A stretch of DNA of 64,000 nt from Gamsiella multidivaricata (GCF_025024155.1 NW_026251742.1:62001-126000); one strand, 5' to 3'; positions 20,682 through 32,527 are shown, counted from the stretch's first letter. Made by a program: numbers and translations. Notes: generated by a model from the sequence alone, not told the origin.

Positions 20682-22702
20682 TCAGATCCAACGTTGGCTC
20701 TGCGCCTCCGAGATAGCCTTCAATGCTGACTCAATGACCAGCCGATTGAAAGCCATAATGCTTTCGTACCGCAGCGCTGGCGTTCTTGCGCCACTTGTAG
20801 TACTTGTTCATTTGCCAGATCGAGGGTTCCCCGTCAACACCATGAAACCATTCTTGCCAAATTGGATCGATGGTACGTGGACGGTTCTTCATGGTAATGA
20901 GGAAATGACGGGCTTGTCCCGAGCCATGCCAGTTACTCTGCCAAGGCCACCAAGTCGTCCTTGACTGGCTCGGCCTCCATTGAGGGTAACTAGGGCTGTG
21001 AAACTGATGGCGGAGAACGTGGCGGTGGAGAACGTGGTGGTGGGAATGTGGTAGTGGAGAATGTGGTGGTGGAGAATGTGATTCATTCTCTGTAAATGGC
21101 AACCGAGATAGCAGTGGCGACCACGGTTGATCCTGAACAGATGGCGGCAATGGCTGTGGCTGCAGTTGTTGTTGCGTTGGCTCTTGTAGTGTTGAAGGTA
21201 ACATCTCTGACGCAAAGGCATTTCTGGCATCTGTGCTATCTTAAGCTCTGTTCTAGCCATAGTATCAGCTGCAGTGGCCATGATCTGCTTTAAGACGTTG
21301 TGAATTGAGATCAAGCTGTTGCCTATATTATTGTTCACTGTTATTATGCCGCTGTGCATAGTGACCATGTCGCTCTTCATGTGGTTCATTTTGTCGTGCT
21401 ATTGATGCTGACCAAACGTTCCTGTCGCGCTGCATGTCGGTTGTAGTGGGTATTGTTTTAAGCAAGCTTGTCGCGGATGCCACCTTCTCTGAAATGTCCC
21501 GCAGCCCATGTTGAATGGCGGAGGCTATCTAAGATAGGCGATTTGACGTAGCCATCTTTTCGCGCAAAGCGGCCCGGAACTCGCTGAACATGGTAGCCTG
21601 AAGACTGGCTCATGAAAATCCGGTGGAAGTCGTACTGACACTGTGGGTCACCGTTAATTTCCATGAGAGCTGCAGCATCCTGCAAGATGACCTTGCGCAA
21701 ATGGGCTAGAAGGATAAATACATGTAGTTTAGTAGTTGAACAATAGCATGGCCACAAGCATATGCAGCAATATATCAGCTTACCGATCTTTCTTTTGTAC
21801 GCCTCCATGAATGGCCTAGCTATTTGCGCGGGGATGTCTCTGCTCCCTGCCACACTCCATTTGGTGCCGAAGCTGCCTGTTCTGTCCATAGATCAACAAC
21901 AGCCTTGATGTAGAAATCAGCCGTCTCGGGCATGTAGTAGTCCTTCAGCGCATCGGTCCGCGGTTTCTTTTTGCGCAAAGGTTGAACATCAGGGCTCCGT
22001 GGGTCGCCTTCGCCAAAACGTTCCTTAAAGTATCGTGTAGCGCGTGAATTTTTTACAGAGTCGTCCCTGTAGTGATGGCGCGCACACCAGGCCTAAGGCA
22101 GAGTGAGTGGAGGTAAATCGGACAAAAATTAAGGACAGAACCAACAGCATCCTGACTTGAATTAAAGATCATCTCTTACTTTCTAATGCTCTCGGTATTT
22201 GTCGTATGATTTTTGGGTGGATTGGTGTAAGTTGGCGCGGCGCACTTGTTGGGCAATGAAGACAGCATCTACCTCCTCTCTGTTATTGATCCCGGCCCAC
22301 TCCAGTTCCGACTTAGGCATTCCTACTTGTTGGACAATAGGCCGAGCCTCTTCGTCGCTAACGCCCTGGTCGATGGTCTCGCTGGTCGTTCCATTGGTGT
22401 TGTCTGCCAGCAGCAGCAGCCTCGCTTTTCTTTTTCGTAACATTAGTTCTGGCATGAGTCCCATTTGCAAGAGCGGAGCGGACAGCATTTGAGGTTGATG
22501 CAGTGGCAAGGAGGGAGACTCGACAGCATGCTGGTACTGGTGCTGTTGTATGTTGTGTCTCCTGCACCATGTGTGCCGTTATTGCGGTACCACCTTCACC
22601 CTCTGTCCATGCACTCTCGTACAGCGCGCTCTCCTCGTCTACTACGTCGTCCTTATCGTCCTTATCGTCGTAATAATGATTTTGCACTTCGGCTACGTAC
22701 AA
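20682..22702 (-). pseudogene. Crypton/GCR1_C-type recombinase-like gene, decayed
   Basis: Minus-strand coding pieces in several frames. From the 5' side: an acidic N-terminus (HYYDDKDDKDDV, 22690), then GTTSETIDQGVSDEEARP and STQKSYDKYREH (about 22200-22400), the kind of N-terminal DNA-binding segment found before Crypton/Ndc10-type tyrosine recombinases. After a possible intron come ATRYFKERFGEGDPRSPDVQ and AYKRKI|AHLRKVILQDAAA across a GT-AG intron (about 21700-21785). A coiled-coil-like stretch follows, then a C-terminal GCR1_C-like domain (TIDPIWQEWFHGVDGEPSIW and YYKWRKNASAAVRKHY, ending ALKAISEAQSQRWI at 20682). Frames change at least three times and a stop sits before the first donor. 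The central catalytic recombinase region was not recognised. It is probably a dead mobile-element gene. Confidence 0.5.
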
Positions 22703-24465
22703 GCAAGAGAGTCAAGCAACAGAGAGAATTAAAGAGGCCGCATTGAAGTGCAGACTATTACGCTATCAAGAATCTCAGAATAAAAAGTATGAGCCATCAC
22801 CTTCGATCCGATCCAGAGTGGGAAATCGCAGACTGAGTCTGACTGCTTTCGCCGACCTTGTCTAAAAAGTGCGAAGAGTAAGGGTATGACATATGGCGCC
22901 GCTGCTTTGTCGCTGGGTTATGAGTTCCGCTTGAGGCACTACTGCCTGGCTACTGGCAGGGCGCGAGAAGGAGATGAGAGATGGCAAGAAGATACAATAC
23001 AAATGGACGGCACATCGTGATGCACATTTTTTTTTTAGTATTCTCGGTCATCCAAAAATTCAGAAATTTGTGAACTGGTTTACAGGAAATACCCTCAGGG
23101 ACGTGGTGCGTTTTGACCCTACCCATGGTGATGTGGGCCTTAGTTTTTGTCGCCTATGGCCGGTTCATATGCAACAGTAGCACCCGTGCATGCGACAGGG
23201 TGCGGTGGGGTTTTGCTAGCTTGCACAAGCATCATCTGCTGGAGGGAGAAAGCATAAGTCAGACTGTCGTGCACGACTCCGATGGATGTGCTCATTTTGC
23301 ACCTTACAACTCTGCAATGTCTATAGGAACGGGCACTTGATTTCCTCCTCGCAACCAAGGCCCACCAATACATCATTGAATCAGCGCAACCATAACGGAT
23401 CATGCGAAAAATGCGATGAGGACGACGACTAGGCCTCGGTGGGGCATTTCATCTATTTATCTGTGGACTTGTTAATGGCCCTTGTTCTTTTCTTGCCTTT
23501 TGCTTTTTTTTTTTTTTTTTTTTTTTTGCTGTCTACGTATTCATATCTCCATGGAGCAATGCAGCATTAAACTTCCTTCGGTTTTCAAGAAGTCTGCTTA
23601 GATACCGCGGCTATCTGCATCGTAATAGAAATGTGTAGTGGATCGTGATGACGCGAACTGCGGCTTCTGTTTTTTGTTGGCAGAGAATCTCGATTCCCCA
23701 CCTTCTTGGCTCCTGGCTCACTATAACATGCATACGTAAAGGATTTGTCCAAGGGATTAGGACAATACAGCTTGTGGTGGTTATCCGGCTGCAGCTCTGG
23801 ATTCAGCAGAGAGATTATGCTGAACCTATACTAGTGAGGAGATTATACCGTTTACGCGACTTGCTCTACTGAGAAGACTTATCGGGCGCTGAATTCAGCA
23901 CAGATGCGGTCCATTCTGGCGAGTCTGACGAAACAGGATGTAGTAAACGAATTGCGCGCACAGATCGAAGTAGCGATGCCGGTGAGGAATATTGAGGTTG
24001 CTATGTTCATTTGTGATATGACGGTAGGGCTGGTACAATCATTCCATGGACTGTTCTTTGCTCGGGTTACAGGGGCTTTTGGCGATGGGTTTAGTGGACT
24101 TCATATCCGAGGGGTCTTTTAAGATGATCGTTCACTTCCATCCATTTCGTCTCCTCTCTCATTTTTTCATGTAGACGCTCATCTCACTACCTTTATGCTC
24201 TTATATAAGTCCGTATCATAAAGGCCCTGTTTTCTTTATTACGCATTTTCTCTAAATCCCACCACACCCTCTCGCAAGGTCACCAGTTTCCTCCTGCCCG
24301 GTTCCTCTGTACCACTTCGAAAGCCGGACGACGCAACTTCCCAGGCTGTCATGCCTACAACGCCTCTAAGCACGCAGCTGAGTCATTATGGACACCCTTC
24401 TGATAAAAATCGCGTCTTAAAAGATTGATATCTCGGTTATTGAACTCGTCGGAGCTAAGGTTCCC
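22703..24465. other. Spacer with weak ORFs
   Basis: Apart from the weak ORF at 23904-24122, nothing is recognised. There is a poly(T) run at 23503-23527 and a TATATAAG box at about 24202. The region is probably repeat-derived. Confidence 0.35.
23904..24122 (+). CDS. Hypothetical 72-residue ORF
   Basis: Starts MRSILASLTKQDVVNELRAQ and ends in a hydrophobic/Gly-rich part (LFFARVTGAFGDGFSG). There is no family match and no introns are needed. Amphipathic helix-like spacing in the first half makes chance less certain, but it could be an exon of a lost gene. Confidence 0.25.
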   Translation: MRSILASLTKQDVVNELRAQIEVAMPVRNIEVAMFICDMTVGLVQSFHGLFFARVTGAFGDGFSGLHIRGVF

Positions 24466-24864
24466 ATGGCTGCATCCTTGCCCTCAGTGTATGAAGTCGT
24501 CTGGCGGAAAACGGCGTCAAAGATCCGTGAGATATATGGTCAAAAGTTTATTGAGGGGCTGATGAAGCATAACGAAAACGGAGCAATGTCGGCGAGGACA
24601 GTGGTGGAGGGATCGGTAAGGGTATTTTGCGAGAGAAGTGGAGCGAAGGGGGCTAGGGTGATTGTGGGAGTCTGGTGGGCGGGAATAGCGATAGGAGCTC
24701 AGGAAAAACTGCTAGAGTTGGGAGATCGATGGGGCGATGCGATGGTGTGTGAAGTACGTGTGAAGTTGGCCAGAGGGCCCTTTCCCTCAGAATACTATCA
24801 AGGAGCAGTAATGGCAGTGGGCGGAGTCATGATATCTTTTGGTGTAGTGATCATCAGCAATTAG
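24466..24864 (+). CDS. Orphan 132-residue protein with C-terminal membrane helix
   Basis: An intronless ORF from ATG 24466, 132 residues. The first 90 residues are helix-prone and charged (VVWRKTASKIREIYGQKFIE, then QEKLLELGDRWGD). The C-terminus is a hydrophobic, probably membrane-spanning segment (AVMAVGGVMISFGVVIISN) that runs to the stop, as in tail-anchored proteins. A TATATAAG box lies about 260 bases upstream. In-frame sequence extends 16 codons 5' of the ATG to a stop, so an earlier exon is possible. No family was recognised. Confidence 0.45.
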   Translation: MAASLPSVYEVVWRKTASKIREIYGQKFIEGLMKHNENGAMSARTVVEGSVRVFCERSGAKGARVIVGVWWAGIAIGAQEKLLELGDRWGDAMVCEVRVKLARGPFPSEYYQGAVMAVGGVMISFGVVIISN

Positions 24865-25276
24865 CGTTAATAATAATAAAGGAGAGGATAGCTTGTAATC
24901 TAATTTGAAGGAGAAAGTGCTGCGCCCAAATACAGCCGTGTACGATTTCGTTGTGCTTTTTGAACGCATTCACTGTAAAAATGTGAAACCGAATATTTAT
25001 GTCCCACAGACTGAACGTCAACAGCACCACAGCAGGATCTTGCCTGGTTTGGTTTGTTTCCTTACCATGCACGAAGTATATATACACGGGACATATATCC
25101 TTGCATATGCATGGCGTAAGCGTATACTCCAATATCATCAGACACCACTCAAGGGTCAAGAACGAAATTGAGCATCAAGATGCTTTCTAGGATGCCGTGG
25201 ATGTCCTTCATGGCGCTATACGCGCTCAGATTCCTTTTAATCATATACTCCATGCGAGTGTGAATTTGCCCTCCGC

Positions 25277-25307
<31 letters not shown>

Positions 25308-25985
25308 AAAACTGGGTTCTATTGCCTGGTGTATGCAAATGAGTAACATGTCCCAGGGCTGACGCGGGGCAGTCGGACCTACTACAATACCAATATCGAT
25401 TGGATATCCACGGAGGCTGGCCAGTATTTATTACACTGCCTGATGTTCTCAGTAGGGGACATCATTGGTTGTTTTTCATTATGGGGGCTAGCGGGGGTGA
25501 ATGGGCATGAGGAGAGGAGGCGGATGCAGTGAGCATTTCCTCGGCGGAGGTTTTGGCGGAGAATGGTCTTGCAGAAAGGGCTTTTGGCTGTGGCCCGTTT
25601 AATCTAATTTTCTTCGCACTCAGCATCGCAGGAAAGATGTAAAAGACAAGAGCTAGACCTTTGGAAGTAAACGAGAATGTCCCTGTCCATCGGAAATCCG
25701 TTTATGTTAGAATGACTTTGCGGATCTGATGCTAATCCACATGGATACACCTGAAAGTGGAATGGAGCAAAGTGGGGAATGGCAGAAAAAGGAGGGAGCA
25801 GGCTCCACGCAAAGGGCTTACTCAACGTTCATTCTTGACTTAAAATTTTTCTTAACGGTTGAATGTCCATCCTCTTCTGAAAACTTTTTTCTTCGTCACA
25901 CCTTCTCCTCCTTTAGCTTCCTCATCTCATTCCTCTTTCTTCATTCCTCCGCTCCCCCATTTCTTCATTCCTCAAAAGGGTTACT
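24865..25985. other. Intergenic spacer
   Basis: No gene is seen. It holds a run of about 27 A at 25277-25303 and, just before 25986, the pyrimidine-rich leader of the next gene. Confidence 0.5.
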
Positions 25986-28951
25986 ATGCCAGACGGCCAT
26001 CCGCATTCCCATGCTATCCAGATGGATGACCCTCTCGACAGCAACAGTACCGACACCGCATCAATCAGCACTGTAACGACTGCCGGCCATGGCGCTGTAG
26101 TCCCCGCCCTAATCCTTGCTAATATTACCAGTGCTTCCCCTACTCTGATCGACACCATCAGCCCCGGCTCTGCAGTCATTTCCCCGCGAACCACCTTACC
26201 TACAACTGCGAACAATACTCATGGGAACACTGGCCTCTCCTCCGGATTCGCACTCCCTACCGCCAATCCCTTCACAGAAAGAGGCGAGCCCGTCAACCCC
26301 TTCAGTCCTGCAGGAACACCCCAGGAGACCCCGATGGTCACCCCTCTCGGATCACCCACACAGGAGCTGCAGAAACTCAGTCTTGGTGTTGAACGATACG
26401 CACGAGCAATTGAGGATCCTGGCCCCATGGGTTCCTTCTCAGGGACGGTGCCCTTGCCCTCGCTCTCGCAAGCAGATCATTATGCATCAAGGAGGAGACC
26501 CTCTCGTATTCTGCTGGATGCGATCGTTTCGTCCTCACCGTCCACAGGCAAAGCGGCCGAATGTTCGGGCGTCAATAATTCGTCACAAGAGGGCGGATCT
26601 GTAGAGTCACCCACGGGCAAGAGCAGCAAAGGGCTAAACCTTAACACCATCAAAAGAGCTCTCTCTGGAAGGCGTCGTATGCAGGACGCAACTATGGTTG
26701 ATCTGGAGACCAACCATACGGGTGACAGCAGTAACACAAGCAACAACAGGGATGGAAGGAAGAACAGCGTCATGATTAACGATCTCGGAAACCCCTTTAG
26801 TAGTCCGATGCTCTCTGCCAATAGTGATGCTCAGGTCGCTCTGTTGAATAGTCTGTCGTTCTCACCTCAACCACTGCTGTTGCCGTCAACGCTCTCGAAT
26901 CATCCGCTGCAGGAGGCCGCGAACGAGAGTCGACCGAATGAAAACGACGAGATCAGGAGACGATTGGAACAGAGTAATAGTCAGGTTACTGCCACGGCCA
27001 CCGTCGATAGATCATCGCCCGATATGCAAGCGGACTCTACGGCTGCCACAGGAATGCGCCACAGAAAGCCCAAGGGGGGCATTCTTAGTCAACTGCTGAA
27101 ACTGCAGAGGAACGAGGCTGCAGCGGCGGCGGCGGCGTCTGGATCTTCGGGTGCCAGGAAACCACATGGGAGCCCACAGCATCCTCAGGTGAAGAAGACA
27201 AAGAAAGGGTTTTATTATCGATCCTCGTCCAAGAACAACTCGTTCACAGATCTCAATTCGCCCTCGGCCACGACCACACCGCGTGTGTCCCCCAGGAACT
27301 CGAGGATCTTTGAGCTAGACTCGTCAAATGCCTCGACCACAACCACACGTCTTCCCACACAACCGCCGACGTCGATCAACAATGCCTCCTCACCCTTCAA
27401 CAGACCTGACCCACATGAACACATCGAAGAGATGGAGGCCATCAGCGCGGCGGCCACGGCGGCGGCCACGGCGGCGACACTCTCGACCAGTTTGGGAATC
27501 CAGCGGGATATCGCTGAAATCCTGACGCGGCAGTCGTTCCTGATCATGATTGCCAAGGCTCTGATTCTCTACGGAGCACCGTCGCATAGGATTGAGGAGA
27601 CCTGCGCGTTGTTGGCAAGAAAAATGGATGTGGACGCTTCATTCGCGTTGCTGCCTGGGTTAATGACCATCTCGTTCAGCGATCCCGAGACACATACCAG
27701 TGATACAAGGCATCTGCGGTGCACGCAGGGCATGGATATGTACAAGCTCTCGAAGGTCTACACAATCGCATGGGGTGTCCTGCATGGCGAAGGTATCGAG
27801 GAGGCAAACAAGAAACTCGAGAAAGTCACTATTGAACCTGGATATTATCCCGTCTGGGTCACGGTCATGTCCTGGATGTTCGCTGCGGCGTTCGTGGCGC
27901 CCTTGGCGTTCAACGGCAGTTGGCTCGACACAGTGTTGGCGGGATTCTGTGGTTTGTTGGTGGGATTGCTCGGAGTCGTCGCGGCCAAGTTCCCGGTGTA
28001 TGGAAATGTGTTTGAGGTGACCTCGAGCATTTTGGTCGGGTTCATTGCGAAGGCGTTTGGAGACCGAGTGTGCTTCTCGGCCGTAGCACTCGCGGGTGTG
28101 GTGGTGTTGTTACCAGGGTTGTTGTTGACGCAGTCGATTATGGAATTGGCATCGAGGAATATCGTGTCGGGCGCGGTGAGGATGTTCTATGCGCTGATGT
28201 ATGCCTTCTTCCTCGGCTTCGGACTCTCCCTCGGCGCTGAGATCTGGGACTCTGTAAGTACTATTGCTCTTTGCAATGTTATAGTTGCAATGCTGTCTTT
28301 GTCAACCTATTGGCGCATAATAATTGACATGAGATATTGCATTGCGCTGATGCTTAGATTGGTGGGGAATCGACGGCCCCTGCGTCGGCATGCGAGAAGG
28401 GCGTGAACCATTGGTGGCTCTTTTTGATCTTCCCTGCGGTGTCGACTTCGATCAACATTGTCTTCAACGCGCATCCAAGCCAGTGGCTCGGTATGACCGT
28501 AGTCACCGCCGTCGGCTTCACGGTCTCGTACTTTATGACGGCCGGTCCACAGGTTACGCCCGCGGTTGCGGCGTTTGCGGTCGGCGTTGCAGGGCAGGCC
28601 TACGGTCGGATAACGGGCAAGCTAAGCTATGTGCCTCTGCTGAGCGGAGTTCTTTTGCTGGTTCCAGGAAGTGTCGGCGTGAGAGGAGTGCTGGCCATCA
28701 TTGGAAGTGACCCGGGTCAGGGCTTTCAGTTTGCGCTGCGGATGGTCAATATCTCTGTGAGCATCACGGTAAGCATTTGATTGTATCTTTCGTTTGGTCG
28801 TATACGGCACTTTCGATCCCGTCTGTCCTTTGGCAGACTCTAATTGCTTCTTTTTTTTATTTTATTTTTTATGACAATTCAGCTCGGCGTGTTCTGTTCT
28901 GCATTGGTCTGGTACCCATTCTGGCGCAAGAGTACATTTATGAACTTTTAA
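25986..28951 (+). CDS. PRM10/ThrE-family membrane protein
   Basis: Three exons in phase: 25986-28253, 28358-28768, 28883-28951, 915 residues. The first ~500 residues are disordered, Ser/Thr/Pro-rich with Ala runs. The ThrE (DUF1212) domain follows: FLIMIAKALILYGAPSHRIE, GLMTISFSDPETHTSD, then a predicted set of about ten membrane helices over the last ~370 residues, including the second, ThrE_2-like half in exon 2. The C-terminus LVWYPFWRKSTF is spread over the last small exon. Relatives are yeast Prm10 (pheromone-regulated) and bacterial threonine/serine exporters. Substrate and membrane in this fungus are unknown. The long N-terminal extension is usual in fungal members. Confidence 0.9.
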
Positions 28952-29258
28952 TGTGTCTAATTCGACCTCTCTATAATGGCCATCTGATTTCGCTATCTTT
29001 GGCAGGCGGCCATGCATTTTCAACCAATTATTCTTAGACATATACCCTCTCTCCCCTCCTCCTATTTTCGCAATAATCTTGTAGAATATATCCTTAGCTG
29101 GTTAAAATAGATATAGTATTTTGCGTCCAGATAGAACAACAAAGTTCATCTGATATGCGTTGATTTCCAGTGGTTTATTATGAATTCTCGGTGGTGTTGA
29201 GTGTATGATGAGTGTGCTAGTGTTGGTGTTGAAAGGGAGGAATGGATGGAGCCCTCGT
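28952..29258. other. Spacer between convergent genes
   Basis: Short A/T-rich convergent 3' ends of the ThrE-like gene (+) and RPB8 (-). No gene is seen. Confidence 0.6.
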
Positions 29259-30196
29259 CTACTTGCGCATCAACAGGTACAAGTTCTCGCCCAAGCTGAT
29301 GTTCTGCAAGTGTCTGAAATCGCCTTCCAAGCACATCAAAAGACCACCATATGAAATGTAAACCGAGCTAATTTGAGAAAGGAGATGATGCGTTTGTTAG
29401 AAGATCGAAGTAGCGGATGTTTGATCGATAGTTCCTGAACACGTCCGCAATCCTTGGCTGTGATATACGTGCGCTCCCGCACAGTTTGCTGCTCAATGGT
29501 TCCATATAGCCCAGATTCCTACGTCCGATCGATCTGCTCTGCCGTTACTAGGTCCCAGCTTGAGAGAAGGTCCAAATCCTGCCAGGTCCACGTCCCTTGA
29601 TCCTAAAACTCTACCAGCCTCGTATACTTTTTCATGAATTGGCACGGTTTCAACGAAAACAAAACTTACACTTTGCTTCCCTGACCCTCATCGTACTTGT
29701 AGACCTTTCCATACATGACATATTCATAGTCATCGGCCAAGGTTCTCTCGCCACCGACCTTCTCACGCCAGCTCTCCTGAGTTCCTGAGGTATCGTTTCC
29801 GACCGTAGTGGTCAAGGACAAGGAAGTAGCAAGGACAAGTGAGAACTTCTCGCCAATTTCGAGAGGGTAGAGCTCGTTGTTGATATCGAGCGTTAATTCC
29901 ATCTCGTAGTTCTCACTGCGGGCATTGATACGCGAGACTAGATACGATACGATGTTTGATAGTATTTGGTTAGTTCGGCCCCCTATGGTTTGTTACAAAG
30001 AGCAGTGTTGATCTACCAGGAGCAAATGCATCGCTGCCAATGAGGCCTGGAGAGGTATGTTGGATGGAAGTAGGGAGGGGGGAGTTTTTTTTGGCATTGA
30101 GCGAGGATGCGTACCCTTGTCGAACTTTTTTCCTGCACCATCGACGTCCTTGATATCGAAGATGTCGGAGAAGAGGACGTTGTCTTTGCTGGCCAT
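29259..30196 (-). CDS. RPB8: RNA polymerases I, II and III common subunit RPABC3 (RPB8)
   Basis: Three exons in phase: 30115-30196, 29670-29937, 29259-29367, 152 residues, close to the usual ~146-150. Family signatures run through the whole length: VLFSDIFDIKDVDGAGKKFD at the start, INARSENYEMELTLDINNEL with YPLEIGEKFSLVLATSLSL in the middle, then DDYEYVMYGKVYKYDEG, and VYISYGGLLMCLEGD with the end ENLYLLMRK. RPB8 is a beta-barrel (OB-fold) subunit shared by all three nuclear RNA polymerases and is essential in yeast. Exon 1 ends in AAGG|GTACGC and exon 2 starts after TCTAG, joining as Lys-Val-Ser-Arg as in other eukaryotes. Exon 3 joins as Lys-Val-Ser-Val. A single-copy housekeeping gene is expected. 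Confidence 0.96.
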
Positions 30197-30562
30197 GATG
30201 TCCGAAGGATCTGTTTTGGGACTCGAAGAGGTATTGCTGGAGTGAAGAAAGGTGTATTCTTTTTGCCTGAACCACGCATGCAGAGTGTTTCTGTTTACAA
30301 CTGTGCAGGACGAGCGAGCAGACAGTCACTGATATCAGTTTTTTTGAACCAAAGCAATTCAGCAGCTCCTCCACGACGTGAAAGAATAAAATGCCGATAG
30401 CGGCCTTTATTATTCTGATATGAAAGTGCGCCTGGCTATGTTGGCTATCAAATCGAAGATAGATCGATCCTGAGTTCCTGCTTGCCATACGATCACTACC
30501 GCCTTGACTATGAAAGCCTTTGTATAGTCGAAACAGCGGTTAGTCTTCTATGTGTTCTATGT
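30197..30562. other. RPB8 5' flank
   Basis: Probably the promoter and leader of RPB8. No other gene is seen. Confidence 0.5.
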
Positions 30563-31298
30563 GAAAAAAAGGAGCACGAATTTCTGCTTTTCTATCACGT
30601 GCTGGAGGAACAACAGGCATGAGCTGCATGCAAAACAGGCACAAACCTTTTGAGAAACAGCACAAACCTATTGGGAAGCAGCACAAACCTGTTGGTGAAC
30701 CAGCACAAACCTATTGTGGAAGCAGCACGGACCTCTTGATAAAGAGCACTAGCCGCTTGTAAAAAGCAGCATAGCACACATGCTGGTCCACATTACTTGC
30801 TAACACTTCATCGACTCACCATTCCTCTCATCTTTCCACTGTCAACCATTACACTGCAACTTAACGATCAGTTTTGTCATCCCCGTCTTCGTCCTTGCTG
30901 ACCATTAAGTGTTCGTCCATGGCCTTTTGATTAGTGCAGTCCTCGTCATGGTAATCATCGTCGACATCATCGGCATTGTCTTCAAAAGGGATATGTGTGT
31001 TCTGTGGAAAAAGGCGGCACAAAGAGTTTTATTGAGAATGGACAAAAGACAAGGAGACTCTGCTATGTAAACCAGCATAGTCTACGCCTATGCTGCTTTT
31101 TACAAGCGGCTAGTGCTCTTTACCGAGAGGTCCGTGCTGCTTCCACAATAGGTTTGCGCTGCTTCCCAACAGGTTCGTGCTGGTTCACCAACAGGTTTGT
31201 GCTGCTTCCCAATAGGTTTGTGCTGTTTCTCAAAAGGTTTGTGCCTGTTTTTCCTCCAGCACGTGCTGGAAAAGCAGAAATTCGTGCACCTTTTTTTT
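30563..31298. mobile_element. Foldback-type element with internally repeated arms
   Basis: Two arms of about 210-230 bp (30563-30790 and 31070-31298) are inverted copies of each other; for example GAGCACGAATTTCTGCTTTT on the left against AAAAGCAGAAATTCGTGCAC on the right. Each arm is built from five or six imperfect head-to-tail units of about 21 bp of the form CAGCACAAACCTATTGGGAA. The ~280-bp centre is unique and, on the minus strand, has an acidic open stretch (EDNADDVDDDYHDEDC, then KDEDGDDKTDR and a stop). Long arms made of short direct repeats are the classic structure of foldback (FB/TU-type) elements. No transposase is present, so it would be non-autonomous. Confidence 0.7.
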
Positions 31299-31625
31299 CA
31301 GCTTAGATTTTCAGATCTCTGCTTTCACAGAACACGTTGTTGGCAGGGGTGGTTATCGGCCATTTTACTTCAAGTAGACCCCTCAATGTTCATGTATTGT
31401 ACGGAATTCACTTTGGTAACTACATGGATGACCCCAGCTCGTTGTTGAATCCTAGAGCTTGGAGGCTGGTATACATCATGTTTTGTCGGGCAAGAAGCGA
31501 TAGGCGATACCTTTGTACATTGGCTTAAAGCTCAGCAATTTATTTTTTGAGTTTTATAAAAAAAAGACTTCTTTTGACTGGCTTTAGACTAGACAAATGG
31601 CTGGAACAGAGAGCCGGATGGCAGG
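31299..31625. other. Spacer
   Basis: No gene is recognised. It includes an A-rich stretch at 31557-31566 near the 3' end of the Cys-rich gene. Confidence 0.4.
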
Positions 31626-31880
31626 CTAGGGGGTTGGTGCGCATCCGGCAGCAACACAGCCGACCATGTATGTGCCTAGTGCTGCGTTACAACCAGCGAT
31701 GACAGCTGGAACTGCAGCACCCGCGGTAATAGTTCCAAAAGTAAAGCCGGCGGCTGCGTAGCATGCGACAACGAGAGCGTTGCATCCCGACTGACATATC
31801 CCATAGGCCAATGGACCTGCGTTCGACACACCGAGGATTGTACAGACGACGGCAAGATGGCGCAACATAGTGTATTTCAT
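31626..31880 (-). CDS. Small secreted Cys-rich protein, Zys3-like
   Basis: An intronless ORF of 84 residues. A signal peptide (MKYTMLRHLAVVCTILGVSN, cut at about residue 21) is followed by a mature part starting GPLAYGICQSGCNALVVACY and continuing with AAGFTFGTITAGAAVPAVI, then CNAALGTYMVGCVAAGCAPT. The pattern GP-x-AYG-x-CQ-x-GCN...CYxAAGFTFGT matches a widespread family of tiny secreted proteins often annotated after the Chlamydomonas zygote-specific protein Zys3 and found in fungi, algae and protists. The mature protein has six Cys. Function is unknown; a role in the wall or in interaction with other organisms is inference. Confidence 0.8.
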   Translation of the reverse strand: MKYTMLRHLAVVCTILGVSNAGPLAYGICQSGCNALVVACYAAAGFTFGTITAGAAVPAVIAGCNAALGTYMVGCVAAGCAPTP

Positions 31881-32527
31881 AGATGGGCGGTTTGATGGGT
31901 GAGAAATAGAGAGAAGTAAGTGATAGAGCAGTGCATGATTTTTTTAGTCACCTGCTGCACACACGAAGCACAGCAGCACAGCAGCACTCACGGGTTCTTT
32001 TCGCATGGCTCCAATATCCCTCGCGTCAAAAGGTTAGAGGAAACAAAGCTACAAGACACTTGGCAACGCCCTGTTCAATAAAAGTCGTCTACGGCGGATT
32101 TATTCCCTTCCCTTGTTAAAATTAACACTGGCCCGTTGGTAAATATGTTAACAGAGGGATCTTTATTCTCGTGGCAGACGGTAACCTATATACTTGGTGA
32201 TGGATGCTCTTCTCTACTCGTACGTGCTACATTGGTCAATATAGCGCAGGAGTGAAGCATTAGGAAAGAGCAAGGCAAGGCCACTTGCCATGACGAGTGT
32301 GCGAAGCAATGCTACTATAGCCCATGGTATCGATCCTCGACTTTAGGAGGGGTGAATAAGACAAGGGATGCACTGCCCTCTTCACAAAAATAACATGTGG
32401 CAATCCAAACCGAGGCCTTGTAGCATTGTGTAAATATGAATACATTAATCCGTTTCTTTCTTCTCTCCACCCGCAACTTGTTCCTCTCCATACCATCTAC
32501 CCTAACCCACCTCACTTGCTTCCCATC
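31881..32527. other. Intergenic region between divergent genes
   Basis: The Cys-rich gene (-) and the ubiquitin-RING gene (+) diverge from here, so both promoters should lie in this region. No further gene is seen. Confidence 0.5.

Noticed and set aside
22974..23180. Possible coding region downstream of the Crypton-like relic
   Set aside because: The translation shows no family features and no consistent frame with its neighbours.
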